DNA from: Planctomycetaceae bacterium
Lineage (GTDB): Bacteria; Planctomycetota; Phycisphaerae; Phycisphaerales; SM1A02
DNA: 49,387 nt
NCBI GenBank assembly: GCA_021297795.1
Contig: JAJTGL010000015.1
Span: 1-49,387, forward strand
Direction: 5' to 3'
The notes beneath the pieces were generated by a model that was not told where the DNA came from, did not search any database, and saw nothing but the letters and a program-made list of their open reading frames with translations. This document shows positions 8,111-16,952 of the stretch, in pieces; position 1 is the stretch's first letter, and each line of letters opens with the position of its first letter. Both the position numbers and the translations under genes were made by a program.

Positions 8111-11110
8111 ATGAATGCCGCCGTCCGTTTCCATCGTTGCGCCGCCGTCCGAGTGGCAGTTCTCGCCTCGAATGCCGTGCTCTCGCTCGGGCTCGTGGGC
8201 ATGCTCGGCGCATGCGTGCCGAAGGATGGGCCGTCGGGCTTCGTCTCGGCACCGCAGGATTCCTCGACAACGACGCCCGCGGTGAACGCGACGAATGCCT
8301 CGGGTGGTGCGGGATCGATGCCCATGCAGCCTGCGCCTGCTCCCGACGCGCGTGAGAACTCGTTCCCGCGCGTCTTCACGTCGGGCAGCGACTCAATCAC
8401 GGTGTACCCGCCGAACTTCCAGTCTTGGAACGGGCATCTTCTTTCAGGCACGTGCGCGTTCTCCGTGGCGAAGACCGGCGGACAGTCGCAGGAGTTCGGC
8501 ACGCTCGCGTTCACCGCGAAGACCGAGGTGAACAAACTGAACCGCATTGTCGCGGTGAACGAACTCGAGGTGACCGGCGTGTCGCTCCCGACCGACCCGG
8601 CGGCGCAAGATCGGCTGTCGCGTGAGATCGAGGAGCAGGGGAAGGGGAAGACGCTGCACGTGGCGCTCGACCGTCTCGAGGCCGCGGCGCCCTCGATGAA
8701 CGCGGCACCGAGCGTGGCCGTCGCGCCGCTTCTCAACAATCCACCCGCGCTTTCGATCGTGTCGACGCCCACGGTGCTTGTGCCGATTCAGGGACAGCCG
8801 ACGTTCGCGGGGATTCCCGGTACCGGGCTCCAGCGCGTCCTCAACACGCCGATGCTGCTCGCGCAGGACGGCGCCGGCAACTGGTGGCTCAAGATCGCGG
8901 ACGGTTGGATGACGGCGGGTTCGCTCGCCGGCCCGTGGTCGGTCGGCACGGCGACCGCCGACCTCGCGACGGCGGCCGAGTGGGCGAAGTCGCAGCCTTC
9001 GCTCAACCTCCTCGCGCCGAGCTCGACCGACACGGCGATGCAGTCGAACCAGTCGCAGACCGTGTCGCTTGCGGTTTCGGCGCCGGCGATCGTCGTCTCG
9101 GCCGCGGCCGCCGAGATCCTCGTCACCGAGGGCACGCCCACGTGGGCGGCGATCCCGTCGAGCGGACTCTCGTACATCTCGAACACAAGCGCGAACATCT
9201 TCAGGCTTGACGCAACCGGTGCGTGCTACGTGCTCGTCTCGGGTCGGTGGTTCACCTCGAGCGGGCTTTCGGGGCCGTGGACGTACGTGGCGGCGAACCA
9301 GCTGCCGACGGCGTTCATGATGATCCCGCACGACAGCCCAAAGGAGAACGTGCTCGCATCGATTCCGGGCACCGCGCAGGCACAGGAGGCGGCGATCGCG
9401 AACTCGGTGCCGCAGATGGCGCGCGTGCCGGTGACGCAGGCGCTCGCAACGCCGACGGTGATCGGCTCGAAGCCCGAGTGGACGAAGATCAAGGGAACGA
9501 GTGGTTCCGGTTCGGTCGAGGTGCTCTCGAATTGCGTGACGCCGGTCTTCCGCACCGCATCGAACACGTTCTGGGCGGTCGAGAAGGGCGTGTGGTTCAC
9601 CGCGACCGCGATCGCAGGCCCGTGGAAGGTGGCGTCGTGGGTGGCACCGATCCTCTACACGATCCCGCCGTCGAGCCCGTACTACTACGTGACCTACGTG
9701 CGCATCTACAGCACGACGCCGACGTACGTGGTCGTGGGCTACACGCCCGGATACTTCGGCGCGTACGTGCAGGACGGCGTGGTCGTCTACGGCACGGGCT
9801 ACTGGTACGACCCGTACTGCACCTCGGTGTGGGTGCCGGTGCCGATGACGTACGGTTGCGGCGCATCGATGTGCTACAACCCGTGGGCAGGCTGGGCCTT
9901 CGGCTTCGGCTGCGGCATGGCGGTTGGTTGGGCGATCGGCGCGAGCACGTGGCACTGCGGCCCGTATCCATGCTGGGGTCCGTACTGGGGCGGCTACGGC
10001 CCGCATGGTGCGTATGCGTGGGGTCCCGGCGGCTGGGCTGCGACCACCGGCAACGTGTACCACCAGTGGGGCAACGTCACGACGATGTCACGCACGAGCG
10101 AAGGCTACAACGCGTGGACGGGCAACCAGTGGGCCACGCACACGGGTGCTGCGTACAACTCGGCGACGGGTGCGCGCGCGGCTGGTCAGCGCGGCGTGGT
10201 GCAGAACGCCTACACCGGCAACTGGGCCGCGGGTGCGCGTGGTGCGGGCTACAACCCCGAGACGGGGAACTACGCGTCGGGCCGCGTGGGTGCAGTCGGT
10301 ACGCCGGGCCAGACGGATGCCGTTGCGGGTGCCGCGACGGTCGGCAACACGAAGACGGGGCAGAGCGCGTCGGTTGCGGGCGTGAAGACCGATGACGGCA
10401 CGTGGGGTGTTGCCAAGGGTTCGGACGGGGCAGCGGTGTCGACTGGCAACAACGTCTACGCGACGCATGATGGCAACGTCTACAAGTACAACGACAGCTC
10501 GAGCTCATGGCAGCAGTACGACAAGTCATCGGGTTGGAACGATGTGAACGACGACGCGACGAAGAACTCGCTGAGCCAGCAGGCGGCGACGCGGTCGGAC
10601 GGCGACTGGCGGAGCGCGAACGCGAGCCGCTGGCAGACGGGCGGCGATGGCTTCTCCGATCGCTCGAGTAGTTCCAGCCGTTCGTCGTCGATTCGGGCGC
10701 TCGGGCGGATTCAGCGGCGGATTCCGCGGATTCGGCGGACGTCGGTAGTAGCCGAGCCGTGCAGCCGAACCGTGCCGGGTAGCTCGCGGGTACGAGCGGG
10801 TACAAGTGGGTGCGTACCCGGCACCGCGCGTCATCGCTGTAAGTGCGGGGCGATGCCATGTTTGGAATCACATCTGTCGGTGCCGTGCACCAAGCGGGTG
10901 CGATCAGGTACGAGCGGGTCGCTGGGCGGCACGGTACCGATCCCCGCCGATTACCCCCGTCGAAGGCCGTGCCGGGTAGTTCGCGGGTACGAGCGGGTAC
11001 GAGCGGGTGCGTACCTGGCACCGCGGGTTCTTGCTCGAACCTTCGGGCGCGGCGCGACTTGCGAGCGCCGCCGTCGGTGCCGGGGAGCAAGCGGGTACAA
11101 GCGAGAATGA
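8111..11110 (+). CDS. Trp/Tyr/Gly-rich repeat lipoprotein, C-terminus frameshifted
   Basis: The protein begins with a lipoprotein signal ending in LGAC (cysteine near residue 35), so it is probably anchored in a membrane on the periplasmic or outer face. Three similar modules follow, near residues 215-275, 335-395 and 450-505. Each has 'P.W..I.GTGL..V.NT' followed by 'G.WF.S..L.GPW'. After them comes a Tyr/Trp/Gly/Cys-rich region (about 510-640), then Gly/Asn repeats such as YNAWTGN and YNPETGN. The ATG at 8111 has a GGAGG 7 bases upstream. As read, the frame runs to 11110 through a repeat cluster with arginine-rich nonsense. Skipping one base near 10688 instead gives a Gly/Phe/Arg-rich tail that stops at 10748, the probable native end. 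Function is not known; similar modules occur in planctomycete and proteobacterial envelope proteins. Confidence 0.7.
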   Translation: MNAAVRFHRCAAVRVAVLASNAVLSLGLVGMLGACVPKDGPSGFVSAPQDSSTTTPAVNATNASGGAGSMPMQPAPAPDARENSFPRVFTSGSDSITVYPPNFQSWNGHLLSGTCAFSVAKTGGQSQEFGTLAFTAKTEVNKLNRIVAVNELEVTGVSLPTDPAAQDRLSREIEEQGKGKTLHVALDRLEAAAPSMNAAPSVAVAPLLNNPPALSIVSTPTVLVPIQGQPTFAGIPGTGLQRVLNTPMLLAQDGAGNWWLKIADGWMTAGSLAGPWSVGTATADLATAAEWAKSQPSLNLLAPSSTDTAMQSNQSQTVSLAVSAPAIVVSAAAAEILVTEGTPTWAAIPSSGLSYISNTSANIFRLDATGACYVLVSGRWFTSSGLSGPWTYVAANQLPTAFMMIPHDSPKENVLASIPGTAQAQEAAIANSVPQMARVPVTQALATPTVIGSKPEWTKIKGTSGSGSVEVLSNCVTPVFRTASNTFWAVEKGVWFTATAIAGPWKVASWVAPILYTIPPSSPYYYVTYVRIYSTTPTYVVVGYTPGYFGAYVQDGVVVYGTGYWYDPYCTSVWVPVPMTYGCGASMCYNPWAGWAFGFGCGMAVGWAIGASTWHCGPYPCWGPYWGGYGPHGAYAWGPGGWAATTGNVYHQWGNVTTMSRTSEGYNAWTGNQWATHTGAAYNSATGARAAGQRGVVQNAYTGNWAAGARGAGYNPETGNYASGRVGAVGTPGQTDAVAGAATVGNTKTGQSASVAGVKTDDGTWGVAKGSDGAAVSTGNNVYATHDGNVYKYNDSSSSWQQYDKSSGWNDVNDDATKNSLSQQAATRSDGDWRSANASRWQTGGDGFSDRSSSSSRSSSIRALGRIQRRIPRIRRTSVVAEPCSRTVPGSSRVRAGTSGCVPGTARHRCKCGAMPCLESHLSVPCTKRVRSGTSGSLGGTVPIPADYPRRRPCRVVRGYERVRAGAYLAPRVLARTFGRGATCERRRRCRGASGYKRE

Positions 11111-11129
11111 AGCGGTCGCTGCGCGGCAC
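10772..11129. repeat. Cluster of four 53-bp palindromic elements (A-B-A-B)
   Basis: Four elements of exactly 53 bp, each starting GTGCC and ending GGCAC, lie at 10772-10824, 10880-10932, 10969-11021 and 11077-11129. Elements 1 and 3 are near-identical (type A, with terminal GTGCCGGGTA and TACC(C/T)GGCAC). Elements 2 and 4 resemble each other (type B). The A-to-B gaps are both 55 bases and the gap between the two units is 36 bases. Type A contains a roughly 10-bp internal periodicity of GCGGGTACGA. The cluster fills most of the 414-base gap between the probable end of the lipoprotein gene (10748) and the carotenoid gene (11163). It looks like a REP-type or MITE-type repeat; no transposase is present here. 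Confidence 0.85.
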
Positions 11130-11162
11130 GGTTCGATGAGGTGCCCCGCGCAGGGCGCGCTG

Positions 11163-12830
11163 TCATACCTCCGCGAGCACTCCGCCCCGTTCGCGGGAGA
11201 GCACCGCATCGACGCGGCGTGCGTGCGGTGCGTCCAACGGGCTCTTCACGCCGCACTCCGCACAGAGGAGACGGCTCGTGATCTCGCTTGCGAGGAAGAT
11301 CACCGGCAAGCCCGATCCCGGGTGCGTTCCGCCGCCGACCGTCCAGAGGTTGTCGAAGCCCTCGAGACGGTGCTGCGGGCGCCAGTGCAGCATCTGCGTG
11401 ATGTTGTGCGCGAGGTTGAACGTCGCGCCGTGGTTGATGTTCTGCGCGCGCCAGTCGTCGGGCGTGAACATGATCTCGGCCTTCACGCGGCGCGCCGCAT
11501 CGGGAATGCCCATCACCGTCGAGAGTCGGTGGAGCGTCTCCTCGCGGAGGCGCGGTCCGGCCTGTGACCAGTCGATCGGGGCGCCGTCGGCGGCGGCCCC
11601 GGTCCTTCCAGCCTTCGTGTTCGCGGTCGGCACGAGCACGTAGAGCGAACTGTCGCCCTTCGGCGCGAGCGTCGGGTCGATGCGGCTCGGATTGCACACG
11701 TAGAACGACGCGTCCTCCGACAGACGGCCCTCGCCGATGTCGGCGAGATTCTGCCGGTACTTCGTCGAGGTGTAGATCGTGTGGTGGGGGAGTTCGACCT
11801 CGCCCTCCATGCCGAGGTACAGCATGAACGTGCTGCACGAGTAGCGCTTCGCGTCGAGCGCGGCGTCCTGCTGCCCGCGGCTCCGCAGCTCCGAGGGAAT
11901 CAGGTTCTTCATCGCCCAGGTCGCGTCGGCGTTGACGACGACATGATCGAACGCAAGCTCCTCGCCGCGCACGACGACACCCGTCGCGCGCTTGCCATCG
12001 AACCTGATGCGGTCGACCGGGCTTGCGGTCTCGATGCGCGCGCCGAGCCGCGAGCACGCCTCGGCCATCGCCGAGGTGAGCGCATTGCAGCCACCGATCG
12101 GATGCCACACGCCGTACTCGTATTCGATGAACGGCAGGATCGAGAAGAGGCTCGGGCACTCGAACGGGCTCATGCCGAGATACTTCGACTGGAAGCTCAT
12201 CGCAAGGCGCGACTCCTCGCTCTTGAAGTAGCGCGTGAGGTGCGTGTAGATCGACTCCCACGGACGCAGCACCGGCGCGACCTTCATCGCGTCGAGCGTC
12301 ATGAGGTCGGCAAGCCCGCGGATCGGGCTCCGCAGGATCGGCTCCATCAGCGAGAGCTTCCGACGGTTGTCGGCGATGAAGCGGAGGAACGCGTCGCCAT
12401 CGCCCGGCTGCACGGCGTTCAGCCGCGCGGCCATCTTCGGAAGGTCGCCGGTCGTGTCGATCTGGGTCGGCTGGGTGCCGCGGTCGTTGCCGATCAGGAG
12501 CCGGTACATCGGATCGAGCCGCTTCATCTCGACGAAGTCGCTCGTCGCCATGCCGACCGATCCGAAGATCTCCTCGAGGACGTACGGCATCATGAAGAAC
12601 GTCGGGCCGCAGTCGAAGGAGTAGGGGCCCGCCTCGAGGCGCCGCGTGCGGCCGCCGATCACGGGCTGCGATTCGAAGATCGTGACGTCGAGGCCCGCGC
12701 CCGCAAGCAGCATGGCGACCGAGAGGCCGCCCGGCCCGGCGCCCACGATGGCCACGGAGGGTGCACCCCCGTTTCGGCGGGTTCCGGCGGAGTCGGGGCG
12801 GGGGGAGGATCGGGGCGCGTTCGCGATCAT
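11163..12830 (-). CDS. CrtI/CrtN-type carotenoid desaturase
   Basis: A 555-residue FAD-dependent oxidoreductase of the phytoene desaturase family, which removes hydrogens from C30 or C40 polyene precursors. The dinucleotide-binding motif GAGPGG is at residues 30-35, followed by an acidic strand end (TIFES) and GGRTRR. The C-terminal FAD motif of the family is visible as WTVGGGTHPGSGLPV. The start is the ATG at 12830; the frame is open further upstream, but that part is arginine-rich and overlaps the divergent gene. It is transcribed away from the aldehyde dehydrogenase gene, with a shared 122-base control region. With a second desaturase, an acyltransferase and a glycosyltransferase nearby it belongs to a carotenoid cluster, and CrtN (diapophytoene/squalene desaturase) is the likeliest role. 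Which of the two homologues desaturates and which oxidises cannot be settled here. Confidence 0.85.
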   Translation of the reverse strand: MIANAPRSSPRPDSAGTRRNGGAPSVAIVGAGPGGLSVAMLLAGAGLDVTIFESQPVIGGRTRRLEAGPYSFDCGPTFFMMPYVLEEIFGSVGMATSDFVEMKRLDPMYRLLIGNDRGTQPTQIDTTGDLPKMAARLNAVQPGDGDAFLRFIADNRRKLSLMEPILRSPIRGLADLMTLDAMKVAPVLRPWESIYTHLTRYFKSEESRLAMSFQSKYLGMSPFECPSLFSILPFIEYEYGVWHPIGGCNALTSAMAEACSRLGARIETASPVDRIRFDGKRATGVVVRGEELAFDHVVVNADATWAMKNLIPSELRSRGQQDAALDAKRYSCSTFMLYLGMEGEVELPHHTIYTSTKYRQNLADIGEGRLSEDASFYVCNPSRIDPTLAPKGDSSLYVLVPTANTKAGRTGAAADGAPIDWSQAGPRLREETLHRLSTVMGIPDAARRVKAEIMFTPDDWRAQNINHGATFNLAHNITQMLHWRPQHRLEGFDNLWTVGGGTHPGSGLPVIFLASEITSRLLCAECGVKSPLDAPHARRVDAVLSRERGGVLAEV

Positions 12831-12891
12831 GGCCCCCGTTTCGGGATCGCCGCGGGGGTGGATTCGGACGGGTTCGCGCGATTTCGCGCAT

Positions 12892-12920
12892 TTGCAAAAA
12901 AGCGTCGCCGCGACGAATCT
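12892..12920 (+). promoter_or_regulatory. Sigma-70-like promoter of the carotenoid operon
   Basis: TTGCAA (12892-12897), a 17-base spacer and GAATCT (12915-12920) face the aldehyde dehydrogenase gene. Transcription would start near 12927, about 26 bases before the ATG. An A-run (12896-12901) lies in the spacer start. The opposite strand must carry the promoter of the divergent desaturase. Confidence 0.45.
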
Positions 12921-12952
12921 AGCGACCGCACAACGCGAACCGCGCCCGCCCG

Positions 12953-14467
12953 ATGCGAGATCCTGCCCCGCTCGCCGACCGACTCCGCTGGCTCCGCCGC
13001 TTCCGCGACGCGGTGAAGTCGCACCACCCTGAACTCTGCGCCCTCGCGTCCGACGAGGTCGGCAAGACCACCTTCGAGGCGATGGCGGCCGACATCCTGC
13101 CGCTTCTCGCCAGTTGCAACTGGCACCTGCGCCACGCATCCGGGCTTCTCGCCCCGACGCGCGTCCGCGGCGGCGGACTCTTCGGTCTCGGCCACCGGGT
13201 CGAACGCCGGCGACTCCCGGTCGGGCGGGTCCTCGTGATCGCCACCTGGAACTATCCGGTCCAGCTCCTTGGAATCCAGCTCGTGCAGGCGATCGTGGCG
13301 GGCAACACCGTGGTGGTGAAGCCCTCCGAGCGCGCGCCCCGCACGCAGGCGCGTCTGATCGAACTCGCGATCGAGGCCACGCGCGAAGTCCCGTCGATGC
13401 GCGGCGCGATCGAGGCCCGCGCCGCGACGCGCGAGGAGGGCGCCCGCGTCCTGCGCGACGAGCACTTCGATCATGTCGTCTTCACCGGGTCGACGGCCGT
13501 CGGTCGCGCGATCGCCGAGGTCTGCGCCGCGCGCCTCATCCCGAGCACGCTCGAACTGTCCGGCTCCGACACCGCGATCGTCCTCGCCGATGCCGATGCG
13601 AAGGCGGCGGCGCGCGCGGTGTTCCTCGGATGCTCCGCGAACGCCGGTCAGACCTGCATGGCTCCGCGCCGCGCGCTCGTCGAGCGCCCGGCGCTCGCCG
13701 CCTTCACCGATGAACTGGCTCGGCTTGTCGCCGGGGCCCGGCGCGTACGGCTCGTCGACGCCGCGGCCGCGCACGCGACGCATGCGGTGGCCGCCGCCGC
13801 GATCGCCGCCGGAGGGCGCTCGATCGCGGGAGCGCTCGAGCCGCCGTTCTCCTCGGACGATGGAACCGACTCCGCCGGCGCTGGCAACGGTCGCGCGATG
13901 CGCCCGATCGCGATCCTCGACTGCCCGGTTGCGACCGATCTCTTCCGCGGGAAGCACTTCGGCCCGGCGATCGCCGTCCGGGCCGTCGATTCGCTCGCGG
14001 AAGCGCTCGAACTCCACGGCTCGATCGGCCAGTACCTCGCGACCAGCGTCTGGACCCGCGCCGGCGCCGCGCGCCAGGCCGAGCTCGAGCGCGCGATCGC
14101 CGCGTGCGGGTCGAGCCTCGTCCACTTCAACGCGGTGTTGCTCCCGTCCGCCCACCCCGGCGTCGGACTCGGCGGCCACGGCGCGAGCGGCTGGGGCATC
14201 TCGCGCGGCACATCGGGACTCCTTGGCCTCACCCGAGAGGTGACGGTCACGCGCACGTCGCGCTTCCTCGCGCCGCCCGTCCAGGAGCCCGATGCCCGCG
14301 CGCTCGCGTGGCTTTCGCGCCTGATCGCCTGGCCAGCGAAGCCGAGATCGACCGCGGGTGCATCCAACCCAGTGTCGCCCACCGAATCGAATGCGCGCGA
14401 CGCGGCGTCCAGCGCCGCGGCGACCGCACGCCCGAACCCGTCACGTCAACCGGAAGTCCACGCATGA
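12953..14467 (+). CDS. Aldehyde dehydrogenase of the carotenoid cluster
   Basis: A 504-residue NAD(P)-dependent aldehyde dehydrogenase. The cofactor region has ATWNYPVQL and VVVKPSERAP, the FTGSTAVGRAI glycine motif follows, the general-base glutamate is in LELSGSD (about residue 201), and the catalytic cysteine is in GQTCMAP (about residue 235). The usual ELGGK reads ELSGS. A tail of about 60 residues beyond the catalytic domain is Ala/Ser/Pro-rich. The gene overlaps the next desaturase by 4 bases (ATGA). In staphyloxanthin-type pathways an aldehyde dehydrogenase oxidises the terminal aldehyde of diaponeurosporene to the acid, and its position between two CrtN-family genes makes this the best prediction. 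The start is the ATG at 12953, with a promoter-like sequence just upstream. Confidence 0.85.
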   Translation: MRDPAPLADRLRWLRRFRDAVKSHHPELCALASDEVGKTTFEAMAADILPLLASCNWHLRHASGLLAPTRVRGGGLFGLGHRVERRRLPVGRVLVIATWNYPVQLLGIQLVQAIVAGNTVVVKPSERAPRTQARLIELAIEATREVPSMRGAIEARAATREEGARVLRDEHFDHVVFTGSTAVGRAIAEVCAARLIPSTLELSGSDTAIVLADADAKAAARAVFLGCSANAGQTCMAPRRALVERPALAAFTDELARLVAGARRVRLVDAAAAHATHAVAAAAIAAGGRSIAGALEPPFSSDDGTDSAGAGNGRAMRPIAILDCPVATDLFRGKHFGPAIAVRAVDSLAEALELHGSIGQYLATSVWTRAGAARQAELERAIAACGSSLVHFNAVLLPSAHPGVGLGGHGASGWGISRGTSGLLGLTREVTVTRTSRFLAPPVQEPDARALAWLSRLIAWPAKPRSTAGASNPVSPTESNARDAASSAAATARPNPSRQPEVHA

Positions 14468-16146
14468 AGCGCACCATCGTCGTCATCGGAGGAGGCCTTG
14501 CCGGCCTCGCGGCAGCCACCGAACTCACCACGCAGATGCGCGGCGAGGCGGAGATCGTGCTCGTCGAGAGGAACCGCCACCTCGGCGGCAAGATGAACGT
14601 CCTCTCCGAGAAGGGCTATCACTTCGACATGGGCCCGACGATCATCACGATGCCCGAGGTCGTGCGCGGCATCATCCGCCGCAGTGGCCGGAAGGTCGAG
14701 GACTACCTCGAGCTCGTGCGGCTCGATCCGCAGTGGCGCTGCTTCTACGAGGACGGCACCGTCCTCGACCTGCGCGACGACCCGAAGGTGTTCGCGGCCG
14801 AACTCGACCGGCAGTTCCCGGCGATGAAGCCGGGCCAGGGCTACCTCGAGTTCCTCTCCTTCGCGCGGCGCATGTACGGCCTCAGCGAGAAGGTCTTCTT
14901 CTACAAGGACCTCGGCGGCGTGCTCGACATGATGAGGAAGCCGCCGCAGGAGCCGGGCGTCCTCGGCGACGCGCTCGCGATGCGCATGTACTCGACCGTG
15001 GCGCGCACATCGCACAGGTCGATCCAGGAGCCGCACCTCGCGCAGCTGACCGAGCACTTCATGCAGTACATCGGTTCGAGCCCGTTCCTCGCGCCCGCGA
15101 TCCTCTCGCTGATCGCGAGCGCGCAGGGCGACTACGGCTGCTGGTACACGATGGGCGGAACGCGCATGGTCGCGCGCAGCCTCGAACGGATCTTCACCGA
15201 GCAGGGCGGGCGCGTCGAGCGCGGCGTCGGCGCGAAGCGAATCATCGTCGACAGCGGACGCACGACGGCGGTCGAACTCGAGGACGGCCGCACCATTCCC
15301 TGCGACGCGGTCATCTCGAACTGCGATGTCCAGCGCACCTACACCGATCTCGTCGGCACGCCCGCGGCGCTCGCCGAGCAGCGCAAGATCGCGGCGAAGT
15401 ACGAGCCCGCGTGCTCGGGTGTCGTCCTCTACCTCGGCCTCGACCGCCGCTACGAGCACCTCCGTCACAACTGCTTCATCTTCTCGGGGAACTCGCAGCA
15501 GGAGTTCGACGACATCTACCGGAAGGGCGACCCTGCGCGCGATCCGACGCTCTACCTGTGCGTGCCGAGCGCGACCGATCCCGCGCAGGCCCCGCCGGGC
15601 GGCGAGTCGCTCTACATCCTCGTCCACACGCCGTACCGACGCGATCGTCACGACTGGGACGCGACCGGCGACGACGCGCTCTTCGCGCGCTACCGCCGCG
15701 TGATCCTCGACAAGCTCAAGCGCTTCGGCATGGAGGACATCGAGGACCACATCGTCGTCGAGCGCCGCCTCACGCCGGCCGCGATCGACCGCATGTACAA
15801 CGCGACCGGTGGCGCCATCTACGGCCTCGCGTCGCATGGCCGGCTGCACGGAGGATTCAAGCCGCGCAACACGAGCCCGGTGGCGAAGGGCCTCTTCCTC
15901 GCGGGTGGCAGCGCGAATCCGGGCCCGGGCACGCCGATGGTGATGATGTCGGGCGTGACCGCCGCGTGGAGCGCGTGCGAATCGCTCGGGAAGTCGCCGG
16001 ATCGGAGCGCCACCGACCTCAAGAACGGTTCGACCGTCGGACGCGAGAAGCCGTTCGAGAGCCTGCTCTCGGGCGAGTTCGACATGCATGCGGGCACGCA
16101 GAGCGGAGCGAAGCCTTGGCGCGAAGCGCTGGCCGCGTCGCACTGA
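14464..16146 (+). CDS. Second CrtN/CrtP-type carotenoid desaturase or oxidase
   Basis: A 560-residue FAD enzyme homologous to the divergent desaturase. It opens with KRTIVVIGGGLAGL (FAD motif, residues 8-13) and GGKMNV, and ends its catalytic part with FLAGGSANPGPGTPMVMMSG, the family's C-terminal FAD motif. In C30 carotenoid clusters a CrtN paralogue, CrtP, oxidises the end methyl group to an aldehyde, which the preceding aldehyde dehydrogenase would convert to the acid. I favour the CrtP role from this context, but desaturase activity is equally possible from sequence alone. Its ATG overlaps the preceding stop (ATGA). A hydrophilic tail of about 50 residues follows the last conserved motif. 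Confidence 0.85.
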   Translation: MKRTIVVIGGGLAGLAAATELTTQMRGEAEIVLVERNRHLGGKMNVLSEKGYHFDMGPTIITMPEVVRGIIRRSGRKVEDYLELVRLDPQWRCFYEDGTVLDLRDDPKVFAAELDRQFPAMKPGQGYLEFLSFARRMYGLSEKVFFYKDLGGVLDMMRKPPQEPGVLGDALAMRMYSTVARTSHRSIQEPHLAQLTEHFMQYIGSSPFLAPAILSLIASAQGDYGCWYTMGGTRMVARSLERIFTEQGGRVERGVGAKRIIVDSGRTTAVELEDGRTIPCDAVISNCDVQRTYTDLVGTPAALAEQRKIAAKYEPACSGVVLYLGLDRRYEHLRHNCFIFSGNSQQEFDDIYRKGDPARDPTLYLCVPSATDPAQAPPGGESLYILVHTPYRRDRHDWDATGDDALFARYRRVILDKLKRFGMEDIEDHIVVERRLTPAAIDRMYNATGGAIYGLASHGRLHGGFKPRNTSPVAKGLFLAGGSANPGPGTPMVMMSGVTAAWSACESLGKSPDRSATDLKNGSTVGREKPFESLLSGEFDMHAGTQSGAKPWREALAASH

Positions 16147-16190
16147 TCCCCGCGACGCCGTCGCCGCGCGTCCGCACCGTCTTCACCGGC

Positions 16191-16952
16191 ATGGTCGGTC
16201 GCAAGATGCGCGGCGCGTTCCACACGGTGCGCATGGCGCATGGCTCGCGCGCCGTGCTCGAGCGGCTTGCGACCGGCGACCGTCCGGCGCTCGTCCTCCT
16301 CAATCACGCGTCGTGGTGGGATCCGATCCTCGCGCTCATGCTGTGGCTCGAGTTCTTTCCGAAGCGCGAGCCGTATGGTCCGATCGACCGCGACGAGCTG
16401 CAGCGCTTCGGCATCCTCAAGAAGGTCGGCCTCTTCGGGATCGATCCGGATGATCCGGCGTCGATGACGGCGATGCGCGACTACCTCGTCGAGCTCGCCA
16501 CGCGCGACCCGCGACTCGCGCTCGTGGTGACGCCCCAGGGGCATTTCGCCGACGTCCGCGATGAGGTCGTGCCGCGACCGGGCGCGGCGGCGATGGCGGC
16601 GACGCTTGCGCCGGATCGTGCCGTCTCAGTGGCGGTCGAGTACGCCTTCTGGGTCGATCAGAAGCCGGAGATCTTCCTGCGCGCCGTCGAGATCGATTGT
16701 TCGGAGGCGAGCACGCTCGGCTGGCATCGGCGCATCACCGAGGCCATGCGGGCGAACCAGGCCGCGCTCGCGCCGCTTGTCCGTGCGCGCGATGCCGCGG
16801 TCTTCGAGCCGCTGTCTCCGTTGTTCGCACCCAAGGTGACCGGGACGAACCCGGTCTACGACCTCTGGCTTCGACTGACGGGTCGTCGCGCGAAGGCGGA
16901 ACTCGGTGAAGCGCGCGGTGCACGGGAAGCACGACGAGGCACGGCTCGATGA
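16191..16952 (+). CDS. PlsC-like lysophospholipid acyltransferase
   Basis: A PlsC-family acyltransferase of about 253 residues. The catalytic NHxxxxD motif is NHASWWD at residues 38-44. A later PQGHFADVRDE segment takes the place of the substrate-binding PEGT motif. The start is uncertain: ATG at 16191 is the first normal start, but homology and operon packing would allow a TTG at 16116 or a CTG at 16143 overlapping the previous stop. The 3' end overlaps the glycosyltransferase ATG by 4 bases. In the carotenoid setting it probably attaches a fatty acid to the glycosylated carotenoid acid, the job of CrtO in Staphylococcus, though CrtO itself is a different protein type. General phospholipid synthesis is the alternative. 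Confidence 0.75.
   Translation: MVGRKMRGAFHTVRMAHGSRAVLERLATGDRPALVLLNHASWWDPILALMLWLEFFPKREPYGPIDRDELQRFGILKKVGLFGIDPDDPASMTAMRDYLVELATRDPRLALVVTPQGHFADVRDEVVPRPGAAAMAATLAPDRAVSVAVEYAFWVDQKPEIFLRAVEIDCSEASTLGWHRRITEAMRANQAALAPLVRARDAAVFEPLSPLFAPKVTGTNPVYDLWLRLTGRRAKAELGEARGAREARRGTAR

Noticed and set aside
10772-11129. Regularly spaced repeats as a CRISPR array
   Set aside because: Repeats are 53 bp, palindromic throughout and of two alternating types, there are only four, spacers vary (55, 36, 55), and no cas genes are present.
10843-11139. Small open frames within the repeat cluster
   Set aside because: Their codons are made of the repeat units and show no protein-like composition.
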